The notes below the pieces were generated by a model that searched no databases, was not told where the DNA came from, and saw only the letters and a list, made by a program, of their open reading frames with translations. Shown here in pieces: positions 44,989 to 57,329 of a stretch of DNA of 64,000 bases. Every line of letters begins with the position of its first letter. The stretch's first letter is position 1. This stretch comes from Beverwykella pulmonaria (Eukaryota > Ascomycota > Dothideomycetes > Pleosporales > Melanommataceae). Both the position numbers and the translations under genes were made by a program. The stretch covers positions 822,813 to 886,812 of the forward strand of contig BCHH01000012.1 of the NCBI GenBank assembly GCA_001599595.1, read 5' to 3'.

Positions 44989-47900
44989 TTAGACAAGTGA
45001 GGGATTGAGCCCTGAGAAGATGCTGTTCCAGTCGTAGTTTCCAACATCAATGCCCTGCTCAAAGCTCTGCGCCAGCTCATTGAAATAAGACGAGAGATCT
45101 TCCCCGGTTGTGAAAGCATCATAGGACAGGTCGTTGTTTCCAGCTTCGTTACTTCCAAGAACCTTACCCGAAGATGAAGGCAAATCTTCAAGCCCTACTG
45201 TATTCTCACTATACGGCTGGACGACAGTAGCGTTGAAGATAGCTCCTCGTCCACCGGTCGCTGTTGAGGGCTGCTCGCACTGCTTTCCAGGAGGTGACAC
45301 CTTGTGCTTGCGTAACACAAGTATGAGCGAGTCCAGAAATTTGGCTGCAATGTCAGACTCGTGTCTTCCCTCTTCCAGGATTTTGAGGGCGTCTACAATC
45401 TCGCTTTTCTGCTTCTCTTGATGTGGCGATGACTTGTTGTGGCACAGATCCATGAGAAGCACTAGAGAAGCCATAAACACTGACATTATAAGGCCAATGA
45501 ACTTGTAGCGGATTGTGCTGCGCAAGCCCGCATATTCGAGCTGAGATTCCGTTTGGATGATGAGACGTGCAGACTTCAAGCAAATATCCCGGGATGGCGC
45601 GTATGTCGGGTCGGTGAATCCACGGCTGTAGAATGGGACTGCCGAAGGTATGTAGTTAGCGCAATTCTTTAAAGTAGGAGAGAAAGGTCGTGGACTACTG
45701 CCACAAAGAGTGCAAGGTCTGAGACGCTTTGGGACTAAGGATCTTCTACGTGTTGTCATCCTTGAGGGTATAACAAGGCGTCTCCCAGAAAATCCTTAGT
45801 AGCTTGCAAAGGTCCTCCTGGAAGATACAGTAGGACATAGTAGAGCAAAGGCAAACCTTCTAGCCTCTACCTAGATCTACTTAAAATCTTGAAACTCTTC
45901 TCAGAGTTGGATTTGACAACATGGAGTAGTATGAGACTCTAAAATACATACAGTGAAGTTTGCAGCGCTGAGCATACAGCAGGGAACGAAACATATGTCC
46001 CTGTTGTGCAATATGTGCCGCCTGCAGCGGCTCGAGATTGTAATTCTTGATGAGCTCTGCAACAGTCATAGAGAAGAATGATGGGATAAAATCGCACATG
46101 AGGTTTTGCAGTTCAGTGTCGATGTCCATAACAACGTCATGGCTTGGTCTGCCGTTTGGGCCTCCTTCCCCCATTATGAGAGGCGTACGATCCACGATTT
46201 GTCTCGAGATCTCAGCCAGGCGAATTCGTTGTAGCGAATACGACATGGAAGTAGGCTGAGATAATGGTCGTTCGACGCGACTCATGCCATCTACAATGTC
46301 TTCGTCGTTGATATTGAGTGGTTTCTTAGTAGCCATTTGCCGTGGATGACATTGGTAGACACCCCGGGCAACACCATCGAATCGCGACGCGAAACCCCTA
46401 GAGGATGGTGAGTCTGATTCCATTTCTGCCATTTGTGGAAGCCCAGAAACCATGAAAACCATCCTGGCAAGGCGGCCGTCAGCTTCGACTTTCTCAAGGA
46501 AAAATGCGCACTGACCAGTCTGAAGCAACCAGGTACCACCACACGCGTCGTCCAATTTCTGTCTGTGCTGCATTTTCATACGCAGCGTTAGTAGGATGAT
46601 CGAGGCAGTGTAGGCCCAGTTCTCGAGCCAGCAGAAGAGCAGTGTTGTAAAGCGACCTGCATCTTCTCGAGAAGCCTTCGAAGTTCACCAGTACAAAAAA
46701 GGCGATGATTATTCCTTGGACACCCTCCAATGATACCTTCGCTGTCCGGTGGGCAATATCGAGCACGTCCTCGAGAGCTTTTATCCATATCGCTGACTGG
46801 TTGTTGGCAATTTCGGGTGCATCGAATAGACAGCCACGCTCCGAGTCCTAACACAAGGTAGAAATTCAGCACAAGTCACCGAAGTGAGGGAGGGAAGGTA
46901 CGAAGGAGCAAGCATCTGGTGAGGAATACTGCAAGGAATTCTAGTGCGAAGCTGAAAGGATCAATCAAGCTACATAAAGCCTGACTCTATCTTCCAAAGG
47001 GAGTTTTGCTGCGCTCTATATCCCCTAGTAGACTCTACCTAATTCGTACAGATGCCATGGAGATTATAGCAGGGATGACTTACACTTTGAACCCACGAAT
47101 GCGTACAGCTTGTAAATATTCCCAGAAGCAAAATGATATGGCCCGGTTTGACCTGACCCTGCTGGCTCAAACAAGCATACACTTCGTCGACTATAGACAT
47201 GAGTGAGGGCGTATGTACGACGTGGTGAATGTGATCGATATCCTGGATATACTTTTCAATGAGTATCTTGGCTTCGGCGTATTGTGGGAGCCACACGCAT
47301 CGGGTTGGCCCGCGTCCAGTGGAACTCATTTGGGCAATATATGGCGACGCCGACGCGATTTCTTGGATGGGACAACTCCTGAATACGACTTTGTTGGTTG
47401 GTATTTTGTTTTGCTAGTGGTTGTTAGTTGCGAATGTTGCATTTGTGGAGACTTGTGGCGTCCGCTCCCCATCTTTTTTACCCTTGCACCCAAATCTCAG
47501 CACGGTGGCCAGGGTCAATACTCAGTTCTGTGAAAACGTATAATACTAGCTTCGACTGGAGCGACCGCCGACCAGATGGAGAGCCAAGGTAGAATACTAT
47601 TGAAGTTGAAACTATAACGACTTACCGAAAAGTCGAGATCATGGCTACCGTAAATGCTCTCCAACCACGCAACATCTTCATATAAATGTTCGTGCTCATG
47701 ACTCTGTATCTGCTGAACAGAAGTAATTGAATCTGTACCCAAGCTCTCAGGCCCAGAATTTTGCTCCGCGCTCAAGCTTCGATCCGCCAAGCTTTGATTT
47801 GAGATGAGCTGTAGCTGTTGACGCTCCACAATTTGCTCGAGCTTCCGTATGCGCTCCACAAGTTCAGAATCAACACCAATACTAGCTGGTGGAGGTAAGG

Positions 47901-48057
47901 CTAGAGGAGGTTGAACTTCTAACTCGCAACGAACGCCCCGTGAGACGCAGTTCGAGCATGGTGCCTCTCGGCTACAGCGAAGTTTCCGAGATCTGCAGAG
48001 GCGACATGAGACAGGCCGTTGTCGAGGAACAGAATGTGTTGACGCGTCCTTGGGCAT
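44989..48057 (-). CDS. Zn2Cys6 transcription factor with fungal-specific regulatory domain
   Basis: The best model has five exons: 48057-47626, 47413-47084, 46847-46516, then 46397-45952 or 46463-45952, and 45638-44989, giving about 729-751 aa. The N-terminal binuclear cluster is CRLCRSRKLRC...CSNCVSRGVRC (residues 18-44), followed by a Leu/Gln coiled coil (RIRKLEQIVERQQLQL). The middle-homology domain includes ILIEKYIQDIDHIHHVVHTP, ELGLHCLDHP, RRVWWYLVASDW, GVYQCHPRQM, KPLNINDEDI and RLAEISRQIVDRTP. The protein is nuclear and would control neighbouring genes; the adjacent MFS transporter is the obvious candidate. Introns of 212, 236 and 313 nt are unusually long here. A 27-nt exon inside the 236-nt gap (46,928-46,902) would also keep frame. 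The domain is sure, the exact splicing is not. Confidence 0.75.
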
Positions 48058-48783
48058 TGTATCGGGTACTCCACGGAGCGGTATCCCATGGAGATAAAGA
48101 GGAAAGCTGACATGTTAACATTTGAAGTGGGTGGGTAGGAGAGGATGCTTAAAAGGATTCACGGATTTTCCATGGACATTCCGGTTGGCTAATCCCGATG
48201 CAGCCTAGTTCGAATCATATTCCTTATGCTTTGGTATCGCTCAGAAGTATTAAAAGATGATAGCGGCAGACGGGCTCCAAGAAATATATTGCGATACAGT
48301 CAATTAGGACGTCATAGTCCAACAACAGTGAAATGGAGAAAAAAGTTCATATGAAGATGCGTTCACACAGCGCCACCAAGACCCCTTAAAGTACCTCACT
48401 CCTTCCAATTTTTTATACGCTCCCATTTGCTCATGCTTCTCCTCATGCTGGTGATAATGCGCTATCTGGACCTACCTCCCCGCCATGGTATCATTAAGAA
48501 ATCCAGTCAAATATCTGTTAATGCCCGCAACCAAAAAACAAGCAACCAAATATAATCTTTGTGACATACTATTACAACTAAAAACAACTATAAATAACAA
48601 CTCTATTGACGACAAAAGAAATTTACAGATGAGTGGGGATCTTCTTCTTCGGACCCCGATTCTAGAGTGAAGATTTGTTCCATGTTAGCAAAGCAAGAAG
48701 AGGAAGATCACAAAGCCATCTTCCCCCATCGCCACAACGTTCTCCACCTTCGCCCGTTACTCCTATTTCTCATCTAATACCCC
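48058..48783. other. Promoter of the Zn2Cys6 gene and 3' region of the MFS gene
   Basis: 726 bp, AT-rich in the middle. A 61-codon plus-strand frame at 48,485-48,670 has no recognisable content. Confidence 0.45.
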
Positions 48784-50623
48784 TCAAAACTTGACTTGCG
48801 TAAACCGACTCTTCCTGATCCTTTCTCCAAAGAACCAAAACACCGCGGGCATAGGAATAAATACTACAGAAATGAACCCTAGCAACGAAGTTCCCCACCC
48901 GACCCCCAAAGCATTATACATGCTATCTCCTGCCAAGGGTAGCAAGGCACCGAGCAGAGAGCGGAAAACTGTCGCTGCTGCTGCGACGGAGGCGGCGTGC
49001 ATTGTGTATGTGTCGACTAGGTAGGTGGTTGCTGGCATCTATTCACATCGGAGTTGGTCAATAAGGCTAGATCATGCATAAAGTGCACCACTTACGAAAA
49101 TGCAAAACAATCCTGCGCCCAAAAAAGCCGTTCCAATGATCGGGAGCATGTAATGTTCCTTCTTCTCCGCCGTCCATCCATATAAAAACAGACCGATCGG
49201 AACTACTAGCGCGCCAACAAACATAGCCGGGAGTCTATACTCTGGTTTTGCCTCTCCACCATATTTTTTCGTCAGACTCTTGAGTAGGCGATCGGAGACG
49301 GCTCCACAGAACACCAGACCGAGGAACGAGCCAACGCCTGTTCCGAGGTAGGTGATGCCTATGCTTTGGACCGAGAAGCCATATTGGCCTTCGAATACGC
49401 GGGGGAAGGTGGTAAAGAGGAGATAGAGGTAGCCATAGACGATAGCCATATAACTTCACCCACGTGTTAGTACTCTGAAAGTCGAGGGGGTGTTGACGCT
49501 TACAGTGACATGAGAAATACGATTGGAGAGAGGAAGAGCATTTTCAAAGGTCGGAAGATGGAGAATTTAAAGAGCTCCTTGGGTGTGCGACCAGTATCGA
49601 GGGCGGAGCGGAGATTCGGGTTTCCTGTTTCCTTGCGCAGGCGACTTGTCTTGCGTTGTAAGATAACATAGGCGTAGGACTCGCGGATGAAGATGATGCT
49701 AGCCATGAGGACCACGCCTCCCTTCCGTTATATAAGTAAAAATGTTAGTAGGCAGAATCTGAGACTTACAATAATGGATATGAGCCAGAAGATCCATCTC
49801 CACCCTTTTCCAGCAGCAAGATATCCACCAACTATACAACGTTAGCGCAATCTCTTGACCCCAATCCCTTCCAACTACCACGACTCACCCAGTGGTCCAC
49901 AAGTTGGACCCACAAGTGGGCCTAAGATATAACTCGCCATAGCCAATCCTCTCCTCTCCAACGGCACCATATCCGCAATACTCCCGGCCCCCAGCGTCAT
50001 CGGACAACTCGCCGCAATCCCCGCAAACATCCTAAACACAATCAGTGCGTTCAAGCTCGGCGCCACCGCACACGCAATATTGAACACTAGAAACATTCCA
50101 TTGCAGATGTTGTACACGATGGCGCGCCCCCATTGCTCGGAACACGGTGCAATGACTAAGGGACCGAAGGAGTATCCGATTAAGTAGACAGAGGTTATGA
50201 AGGCGCCGAGAGTTTCGTCGGTGGAGTTGAAAGTTGACATTACGGAGGCGGTGGCCGGGGATATCATTGTGCTGGCCAAGGGAGAGAGCATGGTTATTAG
50301 GCTGACGATGCTGATTGCAAGGATCTTTTTGGAAGAGGACCAGTTCATAGGGTTTTCTGGCTATGAATATCCATTAGTATAAGTCTGTACATGATTGTTA
50401 TAGCGGGAATAGAGCTTACATCGTCGGGGCCATCCCAGTCCACAATGTTTGGGTCCTTTGGTCCCTCAGATGTTTTATCATCATCAAGACCTGCAGGGTT
50501 TTCTACGTCGTATCGAGGAATAGTAGTGTCACCGAGCTGACTAGTATTTCTTGAGCGGACTGAAGAGTTTGTGGCTTCAACTTCTTTCAAATTTTCCACG
50601 TTGGTGTCGGCTTTGGAAGGCAT
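48784..50623 (-). CDS. MFS drug-resistance-type transporter (DHA1)
   Basis: Six exons (50623-50420, 50360-49889, 49831-49770, 49721-49504, 49453-49096, 49038-48784) give 522 aa, with introns of 48-59 nt all in phase. It is a plasma-membrane H+ antiporter type with 12 helices. The cytosolic N terminus ends DWDGPDDPENPMNWSSSKK, the classic entry to helix 1. STFNSTDETLGAFITSVYLI, GYSFGPLVIAPCSEQWGR, RMFAGIAASCPMTLGAGSIA and LGPLVGPTCGPLVGGYL are standard motifs. A central loop (RKTSRLRKETGNPNLRSAL) separates the halves. The end is GERIRKSRFTQVKF. Fungal members export toxins, metabolites or polyamines. The Zn2Cys6 gene lies 0.7 kb downstream on the same strand. No damage is seen, unlike the two relics nearby. 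Confidence 0.9.
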
Positions 50624-51129
50624 TGACGTCAGGAAAAACGATAATTTGAGTCTGACGAAAGAATCTGCAGTGAACAACGCGAAGCAAAGATGAAAGAGAG
50701 AGAAATTGTAATTGAATTCTAAGGGGATGTAAGAAGAGAAATGTTTACGTTTTATTACAAAATCGTCGTTGGAGGTGCGAGCGATTAGCACCGAAAGACC
50801 GAAGCCGACGTCGCCCGTGGAGTTTCCGCGGCGAGATCTTTGGTCCAACGCTACACATCATCATAATATCAAAAATCCTTCAAGTTTTAAAATATAACTG
50901 TATCCAATAATAGGCTTGAGAAAGACACTGTTAGGTAGCAGATAAGCAGTGCCCCAGGCACAGATCAACGTGACCGAGAGGAGAAGAATGTCCACGCTGT
51001 ATACCCAACCAGATAGTAGGATAGATATGACATACCCAGCAGTGTGAGCAAAGTCTCAGGCAGAAAGCCACAGGTCCAAGAACTTTTTACTTTTCACTTT
51101 CACTTGAGAAGAATGCAACAGCTAGATCA
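50624..51129. other. Promoter region of the MFS gene
   Basis: 506 bp between the MFS start and the F-box relic. No gene seen. Confidence 0.45.
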
Positions 51130-51600
51130 CGTTACACCGTCCGCGCGCCGTAGTACGTCTCCCGTTCCTCTATATTCACACTAGGTGCAGCCCTCACGGC
51201 CTCCAGTGCATCACATTGGCGGCTGTATATCCTGGGGATAGTTTGAAAGCGTGGTATGCTGGCTAGGAGTTCGTCGTCTATGCCACAGCACTTTTGTACA
51301 CCTGATAAAGTCGACTGTGCCAACCGCTTGCCTTTACAGCGCCTTTCTATACTAAGACAGCAGCATTGAAGAGAGAAGACGTCGATGTATGGCGCTAGTT
51401 TGCCTCAGTGATTGCATGCGCGCTGGCACAGGTTGGCGACGAGAGAGGTAAGAGAGAAGGGGTGTGTGTGTGTGGCGGATGGCGATGGCCATGCGGATGG
51501 CGTTTGATGTACTAATCTTGCTATCCTGACTGACAGATACTGTACGTAAATCATAACGCAAAACGCCTTCTGGCGGACACATTGCTGCTCGGCAGGGCCA
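51130..51600 (-). pseudogene. Decayed copy of the adjacent F-box gene
   Basis: The minus strand carries fragments that line up in order with the intact gene at 51,719-52,788: NAIRMAIAIRHTH beside its TIRMAIGTKTHH, NLCQRAC beside KLCQRQC, LAPYIDVFSL beside LAPFINVFTL, and IDDELLASIPRFQTIPRIYS beside its IADEHMPQIPSFCAIPGTYA. The pieces are in different frames with stops between them. The F-box part is gone. It ends at a stop at about 51,132. It is a tandem duplicate of the gene immediately upstream on the same strand. Confidence 0.65.
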
Positions 51601-51718
51601 ACCTGCGACAGCAAAAGCCCTCCTGGTGGTTATAGCACCCCTTAGTAGGGTCTACATGGTCCTCATGACTCCTAGTGAGCTCCCATTACTCCCCTACTAG
51701 AAATAGAATTTGCGTCTC

Positions 51719-52788
51719 TTACCAATTCGTGCTATGCTCCTGCTTTTTGTGTGATTCGAGCTGCTCTGTTGTGTACATTACCAGCTTTGGGACAAAGTGC
51801 CTGTTGTTAGCGGTGTCGCCATGCCTAGGTTCTTCCTTGCAAACCCCACACGCAACTCCGAAACCAGCAGCGTTCGCCGTCTTGCTCAGCCAAGGCGCCC
51901 TCACCATCGCTAGCGCCTGCTGCAGGAATGGAACCATATGTGGCTCCTGCGACGTCAATTGTCGATGAAAGACTCTCTGCATCGCTTTCCGTATATACTC
52001 CGGAGCGTCGCGGTGTCCAACGGAGACCTTGAGAGCGGTAGGGGCGTGGTAGTAGCGAGCGCGGCCGTGGATGATGAGCTTACTCGTCATGGTATGTCCA
52101 TTGAGAGGCCAGCTCACTGCATAAGTCCCTGGGATGGCGCAGAAACTCGGGATTTGCGGCATATGTTCGTCGGCGATTGTACAGCCGTTGCGCAACTGCT
52201 GGTAGCTAATTACGTCGTTGTCTTCGTTGTAGCATGCTTCCCCATTCGAGCACCGACGCTGTAACGTGAATACGTTGATGAAGGGCGCGAGATCGCCACA
52301 CTCGTCGCATTGTCGCTGACATAGTTTCTCGAACAGGTTTTTGATCATGAATTGATGGTGGGTCTTGGTCCCGATAGCCATTCGGATCGTGTCAGGAGCA
52401 TTGTGCATGATCTTGTAGTGGAGAGTTAGTCGGCAAGTACTAGCAGCACATCCAAGCAGCAGCCTGGTCATTAGGGGAGACTAACCTTGCGATATTCGGT
52501 CATCTCATTCACAACATCCATGGCGTATTGACTGACACGGCGGAAGGTGAGAAGTGACTCCACGTCCAGGTGCACAAGAACCATGTGTTGGAGTTCTGTC
52601 GGTAACTTCCTAAGCATTCCAATATCGCTATTTTCGCGATTTGGTAGAGCGTGGCGTCCGTAGTCGAGCAGACAGTGCTTAGCCAGAGTTTCTCCGCTCA
52701 TGATGCAGTCGCCGAAGGACTCGGACGTGGAGATGGGTGGGTCTGGGATGTGTTGGGTGTACAAGCTATATGCTGGTATTCCGGGCAT
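51719..52788 (-). CDS. F-box-like protein
   Basis: Two exons (52788-52486 and 52411-51719; 74-nt intron with a GACTAAC branch site, phase 0) give 331 aa. Residues about 60-100 (LRKLPTELQHMVLVHLDVES, then LLTFRRVSQYAMDVVNEM) form the F-box that would bind Skp1. The rest (KLCQRQCDECGDLAPFINVF, LQRRCSNGEACYNEDNDVIS, IPSFCAIPGTYAVSW) matches a common Pezizomycotina F-box family with conserved Cys pairs. A GVACGVCKEEPRH segment near the C terminus is also Cys-containing. The start may be the ATG at 52788 or a later in-frame ATG (MSGETLAKH) about 30 codons on. A decayed tandem copy follows it. Confidence 0.75.
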
Positions 52789-53656
52789 AGTGACAAGTGG
52801 ATGAAGTCGTTAAACGGAAGCTGAGATAGAGCAGCTGGGTATAAATGGGGTGTAGGATATAATGAGAACAAAATTGTCGAGTAGATGGCGTTGTGTAAGA
52901 ATACACTTGCCGTTAACACTCGTGGACAGAAAAATGGGATGTGTAGAAATATGGAAAAGGCCGAGTAGATGGAATGTGTCAGAAGACCATCTGTAAGTGG
53001 AACCAGAGGAAGAATGGAGTAGGATATACGGACACCAAAATAGTCGAATAATTGAATAGAATTGTGTGAAGGCAGATGTGGAATTGTGGTGGAGGTCTAA
53101 TCCGTGGGTTCTCATGGGTTTAAGTAGCTGTCAGGTGCGCCATGTCCGGGTGGGGTTAGGTGGTTCGACCACAAACTCGTGACAGGCCTGAAAAAAAGGT
53201 CGGATTGACAATATCAGCACATGGAACCTGACAGCGCAAGGGAAAATGACGATGAAATGTACCATCACAATCCACGCACGTCAAAAGAATATTGACATCA
53301 TACCTCACGTATGTATTCTTCTATGCATCTCTGTCCCACTGAAGTAAGCACAAGACCGCCTCCTTCACACGACCTAACTGCTGTTGTATCCAAAAGTCCC
53401 TTATAGCGCCGTAAATGCAACCCACTCCATTCGTTGAGCAGAGTATCATTCCCATCACTGGTGCCCCTATTAGAAACTAGAAAATGACGTGTCTACCATT
53501 CGAAATCTTCCTGCACCGAATACTGATGCTTGGATATGAAAGGAGAAGATGATACACCAGAAAACGATATTCAATATATGCCTTGAGTGCGATATTGGAA
53601 GGTGTCGTAACTGTATCAGACGTTAGCGTGACTCGGAGAGGGAGAGCTAGATCCAC
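52789..53656. other. Intergenic, no gene seen
   Basis: 868 bp between the PIK1 stop and the F-box start. The frames here are short and overlapping. Confidence 0.45.
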
Positions 53657-56600
53657 TTACAGCCGGGTATAGTAACTACCAACGCTCTTTGCGACCAGCT
53701 CCTCTACGAAAACCTCTGCCTCTTCCTTGCTGAGATGCAACATCATCCGCGCGCGTAGAGAGTTCGTCACACCCGCCGCGCCGGCTGCAAAGCATGGCAT
53801 CTTGCTCTGCTTGCCCATCATATCCACGAGCATGATCATGCGTTCTGCCTCCTTTCTCAGAGACTGGAACGCCTTTTTGCACAGCGATTTGAACTCCTCG
53901 AAACCCGGGGAGCCAATGCCACCTAAAACATCAACGTAGTCTTGCGTGAGCTTAAATGGTGCAGCCTCAAACCCCATAGATCCAGGTGAATTGGACAACA
54001 TGAAGCCAAAGTCGATGTGGATGATATGGCCCATGTTGTCGATAAGAAGATTCCCGTTATGGCGGTCCTTGAGCTGAAGTACGTAGCAAATCACACTGTA
54101 TGCTGCCAAAGAGCGGGTGAAAGCATCGACACCCGCAGCATAACTGTCCGAATCTGTCTCGCCGAACGTCTTGACAAAGTGATCTTTGAGGGTTGCAATT
54201 CGTTTCCGAGGGTTGGTTCCAGCGGCAATGCTAGCCAGGGTAAGACTGCGTTTCAGAGAGTGCAAAGACACGCCATTCGTGATAGTCTCAATGAGACCAG
54301 AAGATTCGCCGGTGACTAAGATCCGCATTCGCTTCGTCCAAACGGGCACATTCGTCTCTTCCCAAATCTTGGTGCACACCTCAATTAGCTGACACGCAAA
54401 GGCTTCCTGGCGAAGATCAGCTCCCGTCTTGACAATAACACTGATGAGGTCCCAATTCTTCATGTGCCCGTATGGCGATGACCGGCGTATGCGTTCCTTC
54501 TTGGCACTCCATTCTTCACCAAAAGTCGCAGCACTTGGATCATCGCGGTCCCCCTTCCTGCGCATGCCGCCAGTCTTCAAATCATTTTCCATGCGCGCAG
54601 CGCCTGCCCCGGAGTTCGTTGCAACTGACATACCATCCTCAAGATCTTCAGGTTCAGCGGTCACAGCCATTGGGTCATCCACCATGATGGTGTCAAATGT
54701 CGGCGTGTGATCCTCCAACAGGAAGTTCTGCTCTTCCAGACTTTGCATACTGGCAATGATCTTAGCCTTGATAGCAGCAACTTCGTTCTTTGGTCGCTTT
54801 GACCCACTAGCTTCAAGTTGAGCCAGCATTTGAGCAGCTGTCCGCATATGCGTTGCAAGAGCAGAAAAATCTGGCTGGTCGGCGCTTTGGGTTCCACGTC
54901 CTACGGGTATTGTCATCCTTCGCGGAGCAGGACTGCTGGATCTGCTAATTTCCATGTCTGAGGTCCTCGGCGTAGACAACGTAGCTATTGAGGACATAGT
55001 GTTTGCCCCGCTAGAGGACCTGGGAGCTAGAACTTTCCCGTTCGTGGCGGTGGAGGGAAGAGCCACGCGGGCGAGACCAGAAGCCAGGTCATCTTCGACC
55101 ACATCGTCCTTTATGAGAGAAGTGCTGCCAAGGTCACCATTGGCAGGCTCGAAGACACTGTCGGTTCCATTCATGGGCGTCCGGTCGTGCGCCAGGTGTT
55201 CGGCATTCGTAATATCGAAGAGACGACGTTTGGACGTGCCTTTCTCTAGCATCAATTTTCCCAGCAGTTGTTGATTTTGTTCTGTGTCAGGGTCGAAATC
55301 AAAGTCCTCCTTCAAAACTTCAACCATCAGTAGATACGGCACTCTTTCGGCGCTGTTCAGACTAGTGGCTTCGGCAGGGTTCATTCGGACAATCCGGTGG
55401 TGCTGGCTTTGAGAAGCGATTCCATCTTTTAGGCTGGCCGGGGAGATGACGGGTATATCGACTTCGGCTGGGAGGTCTTGCGCAATCAGAGCAAGCTCAG
55501 CCCTCAGTGCACTCAGACGAGCAGGCTTTGGAACAATTACTAAGCGATTGGAGATGTCCTCCAGCGCGCTCAAGAACTGGGTCTCATTCCGGAAGTAGTT
55601 GGACCGCAAGAGCCGAATCTTCTGCATACGCGATAGAGCTGTTGGCGTTAGAGGCCTCGGTGTGTGGGGGTGCTTTCGATGTGGAAAATGATCCGGCTTT
55701 GGCCCTAAGCCAGCAGTTGCTGGGGGTGTTGGTAAGGGAGACGTCCCAGGGCTCCGAAAATCGGGCAAAGAGGAGGAGCTCAGGCGAGCCTCCGAGGTTA
55801 CTGAAAGAAGAGAAGGCTTGTGTTGCGATGAAGGAGCCCGGTTGGATGTCCCTGGGCGTGCTGCTTTTCTTCTCAAGTCTTTAGGACCCGGCAATTCCTT
55901 CGACCGCATTGCGGGGCTCTTGGGACGAAGCAAGGGACTCTTGGACGGTCTTTGGTCTTCCGGATCCGAATGGCCCTGGGCGGTTCTCGGCCGTCTAGGT
56001 CGGGGGGACCCTCCGGCCACGGTATTGCTCCTGCCCACTTTTTGAGTCTGTACATGGTCGGATATTGTGTCCTCGGTAGGTCGGGGTTTACGGGCTTGCG
56101 CGATAGCGAGGGGTCCCGCGTGTCTCGGGAGAAATGGAGCTGCTACGCTGGCAAGCACCAGGCTAGAAAGCAGCGTAACCGGCAAGATGTTCTCCTGAAT
56201 CTTCTCCCTCCGCAGCGGCTCAGCAGACCCGAACACGATGCGCTGAACTTTGTTGTATATGCGTCGGCATGTTTTGAACGCGTTCGAGCTCGGGTCGCTG
56301 GAGAGGTCATGCAGGTAGGTTTGGAAGAGCCAGAAGGTCTGTCACAGCGAAACATTAGTAATTATGCGGTCGGCGCAGCGTTCCCTGCTCACCAGAAGGG
56401 CCCCGTTTACAGATTCCTCGCAGAGGTCTATTATGAATTCCTCCAGTGCCATGGACTCATTGTCGACGCTGATAAGGAGGTGGCATAATCTGTTCCGCAT
56501 GAGCTGAGAGACGCGGTCTCGGAGACTCGAGTGTCGACGTACTGGGGCAGGAAGAATTCAATCTCCTCGTACGCAAACTGGCGGAGCTTGGAGCAGAGAA

Positions 56601-56802
56601 CATAGTGGATGCCGACATGATCTGCATATCGCCTGAAATCGCGGAGAGCGTCAGTGGGGAATTCTGCCGTGGGTAGCAGTGCGAAGCGGCGGGCGGACGC
56701 AACGGTGGCTTCGGAAACTCACGCAAGGTACGCAACAGTGAGGGAAGGATCGTGGTTGAAGTGATCCGACTCTATGAAGCGCTCAAGTAGATTCCAACTC
56801 AT
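53657..56802 (-). CDS. PIK1: Phosphatidylinositol 4-kinase PIK1 (type III beta)
   Basis: Four exons (56802-56723, 56632-56543, 56489-56393, 56338-53657) give 982 aa, the normal size. Pik1 makes PI4P at the Golgi and in the nucleus and is essential for secretion. The N-terminal helical (LKU) domain is rebuilt over three splices: MSWNLLERFIESDHFNHDPS, AYLARYADHVGIHYVLCSKL, EEIEFFLPQLCHLLISVDNE, MALEEFIIDLCEESVNGALL and TFWLFQTYLHDLSSD. A Ser/Pro-rich linker follows. The homology segment before the kinase includes LRSNYFRNETQFLSALEDIS. The kinase has SPYGHMKNWDLISVIVKTGA, DLRQEAFACQLI, KDRHNGNLLID (catalytic Asp847, Asn852), DFG at 865-867 and the C terminus SVGSYYTRL. Introns are 90, 53 and 54 nt. 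All splices restore conserved sequence. Confidence 0.95.
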
Positions 56803-57329
56803 CTGGGACGGCTCATTGGGGCGTAGCGGAAGGTAGAAGAGGACTCAGAAATCATTTGGCGGAGGCCCTCTCAAAAGGGTGCATAACTTGGATGCAGGGA
56901 TGCGCGAAGCGGCGTTCGGGGCTTGGCGCGCTGTTCCCGAAATGGCGACTGTGAACGCCTTCACAATGGCTATCAGTCGCACCGTGGGACGGAGGTTTCA
57001 AGCCACACACGCCCAATATTTCGTATACGCTACTAACGTCGAGGGTTAAAGCAGTCCCATGCCATCATCGCTACCTTGGTGCTCTATCCGCTTCCCTCCG
57101 TGGTCACTGACCGTTGTTTCAAGCTCCTTTGACAGATAAAACGCCTAACTGCTTGCGTTTATGCAATAACGAAAGCAGAACCAAGTCGGATCAAAGTTGT
57201 GGAATTAGCGCCGCTCCGCCTTTTCCAGATGTACAGAAATATACACCGTCTCCAAGTTCCTTCCAACCAGAGACATGATACTGAAAGAGACAAGTAAAAG
57301 GAGGCTATATACATGTAGGAAAGAGCTAA
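56803..57329. other. Promoter of PIK1 and 3' region of the RMD1-like gene
   Basis: 527 bp between two minus-strand genes. No gene seen. Confidence 0.45.
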
